Shown: positions 46,211 through 56,225 of the stretch, one piece after another
How positions within the stretch are numbered: the stretch's first letter is position 1
Layout: each line of letters opens with the position of its first letter
Source of the DNA: Xestospongia muta
Taxonomy: Eukaryota; Porifera; Demospongiae; Haplosclerida; Petrosiidae
NCBI GenBank assembly: GCA_963693285.1
Contig: OY848925.1
Location: 4,504,932-4,568,931, forward strand
Length of the DNA: 64,000 nucleotides
Reading direction: 5' to 3'
Notes under the pieces: model-generated
Seen by the model: the letters and a program-made list of their open reading frames with translations, nothing else
What the model was told of the DNA's origin: nothing
The model's database searches: none
Made by a program: the position numbers and the translations under genes

Positions 46211-48409
46211 TTACGATAGAAAATCTAATGTTGTTTGTATATCAGTATCTGTGTTGAGATATCTCACAGTAGCACAGATTTCTGCTGAGCTGAAATCAAG
46301 CATTACTCGGAACCGACGCTGATCTTTGTGGAGGATATCATCATCAGAAATCTCAAAGTGTAATTCTCCAACTTTGTCAGCAAGAGGCTGAACCACTCCA
46401 CGTGATGGACGGTTGACAATATATTCAAGAGAGGGTTCTTCACTGGAATAGAAGGGAATTCGAACAATTCGGTCCACATCAATGTTTGGAAGAATCTCAT
46501 CAACAGCTACCTCATCAGCACATACAGCTTCACCACTTTGTAAAAATGTCAAAAAAGCATCACTACACACTTTGTCACCATCTTCATTAAATTTGAAGTA
46601 TTCTTTTCGATGCACATTTGGGTCATAATTGACTGACACTGCAATTCCATATGTACGATTTAGGCAACGAGAATGAATAACTGGAGTTTTCTTATATTGT
46701 ACAGCACCATGAGCCACAGCTAGTTTATGATCTCCAGGTACAATCAATGAGAACTGAGTATCAGGAAACTCAGTAGTAATAAGGTGTTTGATATGATCAT
46801 AGACATATTTACAGCCACCAAATCCACCAACAAGATATATGGTACTGATATCTGAAGAACCTCGTCTTGTTCTGGCAAGATCAAAGAGAGCCCTTTGTGT
46901 GCAATCCAAGATCCCAACAATTGCTGGCTGGAATAGCTCTTTTACTTTTGAATATTTCATGTAAATACAATCCTCATCTAATTCTATTCGAGAATCATTT
47001 AAGCTCTCAATGTTAGCTTTGATTTTGTCAAAGCCACACTCTGTTGAAATTTTATCGGGAATCTTGACTGCTATCTCCTCGCTGTCTTCACTTCCTGACT
47101 CTCTTGAACATTTACGACCAAAGCTTTCTTTTTGTGTTTCAAAATCGCAATAAATCAGATTATTCAAACATGGCTTAAGGATGTTACAGTCAGCTCCAGA
47201 TAGTAACTTTGGAAAAGCACTTTCAAGGTCTATTGCATTGTCAGTTACTCTTTCCCCAAGAATTTTCTGTAGAAACTTAACAAATTCTCTGTTCACTTTC
47301 ATTCCACCACTGTCATTTCCTCGTGGTGCAAGAACAACATTAACTTCGCCATTCTCGTGGGTAACCTCCTGAGCTGTTATGTCAACTGTGCCACCCCCAA
47401 TATCTATGACAATATATTCCTGGGCTTTGAAAGACTCTTCCATTGTTTGTCCTTTACAAAACTCAGCAAGATTCTGACGCTTCATAGATTGGCAATAGAG
47501 AGCAGCTGCTTCGGGCTCTGGAACCAAAGACAGCTTAGTTGAGACAACTTCTCTAGGATACTGTACACTTGATGAGCCAAAAGACAAGTAATGTATTCCA
47601 CTATCACTTCCACAGAGACCAGCCTGTATGATGAAGAGGAAGATTACAGATAATTATATATATTATTATTTATATATATTATACCAGATATCCAGCTTCT
47701 CTCATCATTGCTTTTCCTCTTGCTTGCCAAATAGCTGGCACTGTGATAACCCAGTCAAAGTCACTGGCTGCTGATATAGAGCTACCACTCCTTGATAAAT
47801 GGTCTATCAACGTATCTTTCAAGTAACGTATAATGTAAGCAATCACTTCGATCAAATACCAGTTAGACTCTGCTGTATTATCAGATCTAATTTTCATGTT
47901 TCGGTCAACACTCTATTTAAAAATAAACATAATTTATACGAACTTTGTGACATCAATTTAACCTTGTCATGTTGTAGTCTCATTTTCATTCTTTCGAAAT
48001 AAATATAATCAGATCGTTCATTTGTTTTTAACTTTTGATATTTTTGTTGGGCCTCATATCCAAATGAATTAATGCTACATTGAACACCGATAGAGAGTCC
48101 AGTGCTAGGATCATTTACTAGCTCTCTTTTCTTGAGTAAAATAGCAGTGGGGACTCTGGCGTGATAATTATTGAGTTGTATAGTGTTTATACCATCTCCT
48201 GCCTCAGTGGTATACGCAATAGAGCAATATGTTGTACCAAAGTCAATAGCCGCTATATTTCCATTACCAGTTTCTCTTCTTATAGACGTAGGCATGAAAC
48301 TGGACGGCATTGATACGTACCCAATGTCTCGTTTTTTCTCTCTTCTTGCTTGAAGCGGCCATTGGCGAACTTTTTCTGGACGAAGATTATCGCTTGTGAG
48401 AAGAGCCAT
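46211..48409 (-). CDS. HSPA12-type HSP70-superfamily ATPase, copy 1, three exons
   Basis: Exons: 48409-47963 (447 nt), 47912-47685 (228), 47623-46211 (1413); 695 aa. The actin/HSP70 nucleotide-binding fold is recognisable: phosphate-1 loop IAAIDFGTTYCSIAYTTEAG, DFDWVITVPAIWQARGKAMM, the activation-like REAGYLAGLC, PEPEAAALYCQSM, phosphate-2 loop YIVIDIGGGTVDITAQ, and the adenosine motif YLVGGFGGCKYVYDHI. These CKYV and EPEAAALYC forms are typical of HSPA12A/B, which lack a standard HSP70 substrate-binding domain and lid. The C-terminal about 130 residues are a beta-rich tail ending RYLNTDTDIQTTLDFLS. There is no signal peptide; a cytosolic location is likely. The gene is divergent from MIEAP-like gene D with 36 bp between start codons. 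It shares both intron positions with copy 2 at 59196. Confidence 0.92.
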
Positions 48410-48445
48410 CGCTAAACCGACGTTGTGGGCGGTGCTAGATCGAAG
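48410..48445. promoter_or_regulatory. 36-bp divergent promoter core, HSPA12-like copy 1 / MIEAP-like D
   Basis: Only 36 bp (including GTGGGCGGTGC) separate the two start codons, so promoter elements must extend into at least one coding exon or the two transcripts overlap at their 5' ends. No heat-shock element (nGAAn array) was recognised here. Confidence 0.5.
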
Positions 48446-50657
48446 ATGGCGAATGATACAGATTTGACTTTTCTGTACAACCTTTCTCCTTCCATACAGT
48501 CAAAACTATGTGAATTTCTTCGAGTAGCGCAAACCGAATGGTCAGATCGTTTTGGTAGTGAGTTCAAGCTGGAAAAACAACGAAGGGAATTGGCAGAAAG
48601 AAAAATAAGCCAACTGGAGACTCAAATCCAAGACAGCAATCATAAAGTGAAGCATTATGAACAAAGGATTCTGTCACTTGAGACTGAATTAAAAACATAT
48701 TCTCAATACTATCAACAAGTAGAGCAGTATCAAGTAATTCTAGCACAAGAAAAGGATAAATTGAAGCAAGAAGAAAAGAGTGTTGCTCTAATCAAAAAAG
48801 AATTAGAAATTAAGGAAAAAGAACTTGATGAGCGAGAGCATCAATTGAAACTAAAAGAGAATGAGTTCTTACATAAATATAAGAAAGATAATTCCATTCT
48901 TGTATCTGAAAGACATTCCTGTTCCTCAAAAGGGCGAGAACTAGATGAACGAGAAAGTGAACAAAAGCAGAAGCGTCATCAACAACATGAAGAAAACAGG
49001 ATGCCGCAACTTCACAAACCTTTCCATAGTCAGTCTATTGTGTCCTCATTGAATGATTCTATTCATAAAGGAAAAGAAATAACAAATGAACAATCTCTAT
49101 ATGGTCATCAGTCTAGATTAACATCACCTGAAACTGTGTAAGTGTATGATACCACACCTCCACTGTATATAATTACTTATATTCAGATCTATTCGACAAA
49201 GAAGTTCATCTTTAGATAGGAAACGTCCTTCAATGAACCGCAAAGTATATGGTGAGATACGTCCTGGAGCTGTAACTCATGAAGATATTCAAAGAAGATT
49301 TAGTGAATATTTCACTAAATATAGACGTCAATCAGGATCTGTGTTGATTTCTCCTGGTGTTAGTCAAGGAAAGACCACATTATCATGTTATATTTTGCAG
49401 GTATGTTTGTAATATGTTTCAGAAATAATAACTTTACAACTTCTCTTAAGACTGCCTACAATACATGTAAAGATCATATACTCAAAATGGTAAGTCATAC
49501 ACTGGTTAAAGGTGGCACTGAGGAAGCAGCAAATGTTAGTCGAGCAAGAGAGCTTCTTCAACAATGTTCAAAAAATACCACATTATCTTCACTAACTGCT
49601 GTGAGTAAACTGATAATTTACAGTATATATATCAATATCTTAGAATCGAGGAGTTAAAAGAGAATTAAAAATATTGTTTGTACCACCAAAAGAAGTCACA
49701 GCACTTGATAATGTCCCTATGAATTGGGAAGAGAGAAAGTATGCATTTACTTTGTTACTTAATTCAACAAATATAGACACTGACAATGTCACAAAGACTC
49801 TGAAAGACACAGTTAGTACATCTTATATCTCTGATTGTTAGCTATCTTTATAATGGTTAGATACTGCAAACGAAAATATCTGGTGATAAAACTTCTACTA
49901 TCATTCAAATGACCACTGAAGCAGTTCATTTAGCATGGGATATGGTCACACTGGTTCCTCCTGCTCTTATATGTCGACCCTCTCAATATCATGAGGAATG
50001 GCATGAGAAACGTGTCACCTACTGGAGTGAAAAGTCTTCACCACACCCAGTAATCTACTTTCGTCCTGTTTTATTGTTTAGTGCTCTTGGTCATGTTGGA
50101 TATAAAGGTGAAGTTGGAAATGTTAGTGAGAGAGCAGAAGATATGAAGAGAGGAGAGGAAATGCCAACTCCTAGCAATCATAGTAAATTAAAAACATAAG
50201 TAAAATATGACAATGACACCCACCATTTTAGCCAAGCCAAAATTTGCCATCCCTCCTTTTCCTTCAGATGTTATTGGCAGGTATTTCAGAGTATAGTGTT
50301 TGTTTTTAATTTCTAGTATTTTTTGTTTCAATAGTCACACTAAGAAGTCACCATGTCAAAGTAAGTTAATGAGAATGGATAATTGAGTGGATGAAAAGAG
50401 AGAGACAAATATGAACAGACAGATCAGTGATTGATATTCATGTCAACTAGTTCTTGGATACCTTTTTATTATTTGTTTCAGATTCAGAATTATTAAAATC
50501 ATTTAGAATACTTCCCCCAATACCAAGGTATTTAATAGTAACTAACTATGAGTTATTTTTGAATTCTTATAGCCAAAAAACTTGTTCAAGATGTGATCAT
50601 GTCTGCCTTAATTGTAATAGTATTGATGGAGAAATTGTGTGTCAGAACTGTTCATAA
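48446..50657 (+). CDS. MIEAP/SPATA18-like coiled-coil protein D, nine exons
   Basis: Exons: 48446-49137, 49187-49400, 49451-49600, 49644-49811, 49861-50182, 50232-50280, 50335-50360, 50482-50527, 50573-50657; 1752 nt, 583 aa. Residues about 45-190 form a long Glu/Lys/Gln-rich coiled coil. A conserved region then starts at PGAVTHEDIQRRFSEYFTKY, and the C-terminal domain reads EAVHLAWDMVTLVPPAL ... VIYFRPVLLFSALGHVGYKG, the pattern (AW-M-PP ... P-V/L ... KG) of the MIEAP C-terminal domain. Human MIEAP acts in mitochondrial quality control; the role here is inferred. The last exon adds a cysteine cluster CSRCDHVCLNCN ... CQNC. If the donor at 50183 is not used, translation stops at 50199 and the Cys tail is lost. 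Confidence 0.75.
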
Positions 50658-51658
50658 TAATTATTAAAAGTCGATTGTTTTTATCTGTTCAAGGAGTACA
50701 TTATTTCTTCAACATTTTAGAATTATAAATTATGTAAAAACCTTTATGTTCTTGATTGCTATTATAATTATATTTATAAACAAGGTGTAAAATAAAATTT
50801 CTATTAATTGATAACAAAAACAGGAAAATAAAACTGGTTATAACTGGTTTCTTGTTATGATAGCTGTGCTGACTCAGATATCCACATGACACACCTCAGT
50901 GTTCTTTTGTCAACTTCAGTGTGAAGTTTACTCTAAACTATTACCATATATGGAAAGTACACTATAGTGAAATAACAATACTGTTAGTATAACTTTCCAT
51001 TACTATCACAACACAAGAATAATGTATTTCTCATGTAGTTTATATAGTAAATTAGCAATTTAGATATCTTAGTTACAAAACTAACTAACAGGTGGCTATG
51101 TTCTAACTAAATTAGGTCAAAAACAAATTCCACCATTTGTGATTTCAACAGCACATGGTCACAAGTTAAGGTTGATTTTGTTAATCATAGCAACTGATAA
51201 TAGGTTTATAAAAACCTTTTACTTGTCAAAAATTAACAATATAAGTTTTATCAAACAAACCATTATTAAGACTAATTAATTGTTTTACAACAGATTATAA
51301 TCTCATAATAAAAAATGAAGTGTGTTTGTGTCAAAATTGCCAGTTCATTATCAATTTATGCAAACTAACTATTGTTCTCAATAAATAAAGAACTTAATTT
51401 AATAATGACTCAATTAGTTTGTGGATGGAAACAAGTAATAATCCACCATCTTCGTCTTCTCTAAAAATTAAAAATATTATACATAATATAATTGTTTTCA
51501 TAAATAGCAACATTACAATAATTACCAATTCTAGTTACAAATAACAGGATATATTTTATTAAAATAATAAGTCAGATGGTTTAATATCAGCTCATTTATA
51601 CCATTGTTATCTTACTCCGAGATGCAATAGCATCTCTTTATGTATTTTAATGATTACA
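50658..51658. other. Convergent intergenic space, genes D and B
   Basis: AT-rich sequence with no recognised gene. A further minus-strand exon of gene B is possible at about 51464-51414 (see gene B). The segment at 50848-50878 is repeated downstream of the second HSPA12-like gene. Confidence 0.5.
50848..50878. repeat. Short dispersed repeat, copy 1
   Basis: CTTGTTATGATAGCTGTGCT and the next bases GACTCAG match 61759-61785 with two differences in about 27 bp, in the same orientation. Both copies lie downstream of cluster genes (MIEAP-like D and HSPA12-like copy 2). Confidence 0.6.
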
Positions 51659-53451
51659 TTAACTCACAGTTCTGGTCTCATGACGTACATGTACCATCTC
51701 ACGGCATTCTTCACATATCCAGCTATTACTCGTGCAAGAGACCACTTGAACTTTATCACATTGAGAACAATCTCGTAATAACTCCTCACTATTTTCATAA
51801 TCAGGCATGTTTCTCCATAAACTACACAATAAGTGACAATTCATATATTATCATGTTCAAATAAACTATTACCTTGATGATGCTTCATTAACATCAATCA
51901 AATGATCGTATATAGAGTTGATACTAGCATGTACAATATCTCTGATATATTCAAAATTATAATCCATTAAGATAAAACTATTGCACATTTACTTACTCAG
52001 TTGTGTCATCACTACTTTCTTCTTCGAATGATAGTTGTGGCTGTTGTTTTTCTTCATGTGACAATTGTCCTGTAAGACTGTCAATGTTGTTGACAAAGAA
52101 CCATAGCTATCTATACTAACTTTATTGTAGGTACGTTTTGTTGTTCAATAAGATCATCATTAATGAGTTCATTTGTCTTCCTAATAAGGTAATTGTTTAA
52201 CAATTAAAGTATGGAGCATTTAATGCAAGTTTTAACTGACTGTGTGTGATGAGAGTCATTTAATGACACTTCATTTGAATGACTAATAAGAGGAGTTTAT
52301 TTCTAACATCACATAAGACACCACTCACCTGAGTAAATTGTCCACTTTGTTGTTAGCACATACAGAATTTGTGGAGCCATTAACAGAGGTGATTTTGTTA
52401 TATGATTGTTTTGTATTACTACTAGAACGCATCTGATCAGTACTTAATTCATATTGTGCTAACCTCATTGTACCAATACAGTGTACTATCTTCATATCTG
52501 TAGTTATTGTATTTCCAATAATACCTTTACATCCAACATGACCTAGAGCACTAAAGAACATAACAGGACGGATGTAGACTAGTGGGTGTGGTGAGGACTC
52601 TTCACTCCAGTAGGTAATACGCTTCTCATGCCATTCTTCATGATATTGAGAGGGTTGATATACAACAGCTGGAGGTACTAGTGTGACCATATCCCACGCT
52701 AAATGAACTGCTTTATCTACCATCGGTTTGACTGTGTCCTCAGAGAGACCATCACATACCAGCAAGATATCTAGCACCTGTAAATATTATGTATATTACT
52801 CAGTCACATTCAATAAGCTAATAACCTTATTAGTGATTGCAATAAATGGTTGACATAAACTTGCTTTAGACAAATATAACAGAAAACCATATTGAGCTTT
52901 TAATAGCTCCCAGTCTTCTTCATCAATACTTGACATAAGGGAAAACATCTTGTCTATGTTGGATAACTGTTTATGAAAGAAAGTAATAAAAACTGAAAAT
53001 TGAGAGAATTTCAACAAGTCAATATAATATTAGATAATGGTTACTTAATTATATAGGATATTGTTACCTCTAGACCAAGTTGTGATAGGGAGGGTTTCTG
53101 GAATAACTGATTTAATACATAATTATGACATTGTTCGTATGCCACCTGTAATTAAACTATCATTGTATTATTATATTATATTTATTATACCTGAAGGACA
53201 AAACATGGAAACTGTTGTATAATTCCATTAGTTGATGATTTGACAAATACTTTTATAAGGCGACTAAACTTTACAAAGTATTCATTGAACAATGAGATTA
53301 TGTTCTCATGTGTAGGTTTTCCAGGTACAGTATTGTTGTAGAGATTAGCAAATTCCAAGAGTTGTAACCTTGACAATGAATGTCATAGAAAATACATATA
53401 ACAAGTTTTTTACTTGTTTTTTAACAAATTTGCTGTACTGTCTAAACTCAT
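51659..53451 (-). CDS. MIEAP/SPATA18-like protein B, short form, nine exons
   Basis: Exons: 53451-53414, 53368-53191, 53145-53068, 52966-52826, 52777-52329, 52180-52121, 52077-51997, 51941-51873, 51821-51659; 1257 nt, 418 aa. It lacks the N-terminal coiled coil of genes C and D and starts almost directly at the conserved region (ANLYNNTVPGKPTHEN). The MIEAP-type C-terminal domain is intact: KAVHLAWDMVTLVPPAV, YHEEWHEKRITYW, PLVYIRPVMFFSALGHVGCKG. Three small phase-2 exons (60, 81, 69 nt) encode an acidic linker, and the last exon carries CSQC ... CEEC, a cysteine tail related to that of D. The final GTGAGTTAA could be read as a stop or as a donor to an exon near 51464. Gene A lies immediately upstream in tandem (43 bp). 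Confidence 0.68.
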
Positions 53452-53492
53452 TAGTGGTTCACTAGCTACTGTAATATATCAAATTTAACAAA

Positions 53493-56090
53493 TCAGTTCT
53501 GATGACATACTTGTACAAATTCTTCCTTCTTCAAGTCCCTGTGAATATAACTATTAATGAAGCATCTTTCTATGATCATTGGTACCATGATTGGCCAGTC
53601 ATTAGCTTTGTTAATAGGGGATTCCTCTACAGTTGTCGTATTCATATGTCTGGAATGTGTACCACATTCTAGAGATTCTTCATTATGTTCAGATTTTCTG
53701 TTGAATAAATAGAATCGATTATGGTATAGACAATGTAAGCTTATGCACTAAACACATTCATAACATTGAGTAGTACTACTATTGTATGGAATGTGACTAT
53801 CAACACTTCAATGATAACTACATTACATAAAATATACAAGTATTGTATTTGAAAAATCAATTAGGCAGTACTATTAGTATGTTGTCGTTTATACAACCCG
53901 TACCTGGCACCTGCAGCTTGTGATATAACATTAAAATTGACTGGTGGTTTCAGACATTCTACAGAGAGGACATATTTAATGTTAGCTGGGAACATTATGA
54001 CATAATACCTGTTGACTGTTCAATGAAATAGAAGTCTTCTGAATTGAATCTTTCTTCATATCTATATTATATAATATATACATCAATATCATCATTGAAT
54101 GGAATACCTATCGCTGCCACTATTTCTTGTACTTAACAACTCTTCCTCATTCACACTATCTCTATAAATGTTACGTATGTAGTCAAGTTTTACTATATCT
54201 TAGAGTACCTGTTACCATTTGGTGTGGCATTGATACTAGTACTAACAGTTTGTTCTATGAGTAGTGCCTTCTCTGTTGTAATATCATTCTCACTACTAGA
54301 CAATCATAGTAATGAACAATGTGATGATGACATTTACCACTTATCAGACAAGAGAGTAATAGATCCATTAGTACTAAAGTAGAAATTGATGTAATAATAA
54401 ATGATTTTGTTATAGCACATAGCTTACTTGCTGTTAAGTTCTTCTATTGAGTCATAGTCTTTACTTTCATCTAATAAAAGACTAATAACTAGTTTAAAAA
54501 CATTAAAATGGGTAGTCTTACTCAACCTTGTCATTGATGTATTGACATCTGTTTCAACTACTTGCAAAGACAATTCTGATGAACTACTTCATATTGAAAT
54601 AACTATCAATTAAATAATTTGTATTACCTCAATTTGATGTCATTACAGTAAGTACATTGTACTATCTTCATATCTGTAGTAATTGTATTTCCAATAATAC
54701 CTTTACATCCAACATGACCAAGAGCACTAAAGAACAAGACAGGACGGATGTAGATTACTGGGTGTGGTGTTAACTCTTCTTTCCAGTAGGTAATACGCTT
54801 CTCATGCCATTCTTCGTGATATTGAGAGGGTTGACATACAAGAGCAGGAGGTACCAGTGTGACCATATCCCATGCTAAATGAACTGCTTTCTCTACCATC
54901 GTTTCAACTTTTTCCTTAGAGAGACTTTCACATACTGGTAAGATATCTAGCACCTATAATGCCATATATAAATTAGTAAATCATGTAGATTTGGTTTATA
55001 ACCTCATTAATGAGTACATTAAATGGTTGACATGATCTTGCTTCAGAGATATGTAACAGACAACCATATCGAGCTTTCAGAAGTTCCCAGTCTTCTTTAT
55101 TTGAGTCTCTTGTCGATGGTGTGAACTTGAAGATCTGACCAATATTCTGCTTATTACCAGTGGAATATCTCTGTTAAACAATAAACATAATCTTGTTTAC
55201 ATTTTATTCATCCAGTCATCTCTCTGCCTGTCTATCCTCCATCAACCCATTGTTTGAGTTTGAGGTAGTTCGACTGGTTCAAATCATTACAAATCAATCA
55301 CTTGTATTGAGTATATTTATTTAATGTAATATATATAGTAGTTTGAGGTAGTTCGACTGGTTTGAATCATTACAAAACAATCATTTGAATTGATTATATA
55401 GATTGATGTGTCAGTCCAACATTTATTATTATTCATTATTCATCTAGTCATACATCTGTCTGTCCATTCATCTATTCATTTGTCCATTTATTTATTCATC
55501 CTGTCCACCTATCTATCCATTCATTTATGAAACCATGCTAACATTTATTAATACCATTCGCTACAGTATCATTTATATCTATAAAATACTTAGTCTCATT
55601 ATTTACATTTAATTCATATTTATTAAACATATATTCATCTATGTTAGTAACTACTAACCTTCTGGTCTCTTTGATAAAATGGTATCAGTTGGTCTGGTAA
55701 TTCAAAATTTGGTAAATTTTTATGAAACTGTTCCATTACTTCACCATACAATATACATCTTATACATTGATCATATGAGACCTGTGATTGTCAACTTGAA
55801 TACAATATACTGAGGGACACACACATATATACCTGAAGTACAAAACATGGGAATTGCTGCAGTACTTCATCAGTTGATGTCTGTATAAATACTTTCATAC
55901 GTCGACCAAATTTTACAAAGTATTCATTATATATTAAATTAATATCTTCATGTGTAGTATCCCCTGGTCTGATGTTGTTATAAAGATTGGCTATATCTAA
56001 TAGTCGTAAACTGAACAAGAAATAGATCTAGAATTATATAATCTGACTATAATTGTACCTTTTCACTGGCTCTGTAGAAGACACACTCAT
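53493..56090 (-). CDS. MIEAP/SPATA18-like protein A, short form, 13 exons
   Basis: Exons: 56090-56059, 56010-55833, 55781-55659, 55170-55003, 54953-54628, 54586-54527, 54481-54428, 54373-54338, 54295-54209, 54161-54108, 54061-54009, 53958-53904, 53697-53493; 1431 nt, 476 aa. Close paralog of B: a matching short start (MSVSSTEPVKSLRLLDIANL), a second exon of the same length (178 nt), then KAVHLAWDMVTLVPPALVCQ and VIYIRPVLFFSALGHVGCKG. The tail differs: a Ser/Glu-rich linker encoded by five consecutive small phase-2 exons (60, 54, 36, 87, 54 nt), and no cysteine cluster at the end. The last exon may stop at 53493 or be spliced from 53511, which meets a stop at once. Function unknown beyond the family resemblance. 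Confidence 0.68.
55256..55398. repeat. Imperfect direct repeat in an intron of gene A
   Basis: TTTGAGGTAGTTCGACTGGT followed by about 40 similar bases occurs twice, starting near 55259 and 55342. Both copies are inside the third intron of MIEAP-like gene A. Confidence 0.8.
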
Positions 56091-56225
56091 CTTCAACCCA
56101 CTCCACTAGCCCCTCCCTCATCCTGGTTCATAACTACAGTTGTTGTAGTAGTATAATGTGTGCATACTTTTTTAATCCACACAAAAAAATTAATGACACT
56201 CCAAATTATAAATGTTGTACATTAA

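Noticed and set aside
51659..56090. Genes A and B as a single gene with two MIEAP-like domains
   Set aside because: B has its own start exon parallel to that of A (MSLDSTANLLKNK versus MSVSSTEPVK), and A reaches an in-frame stop whether or not its last donor is used.
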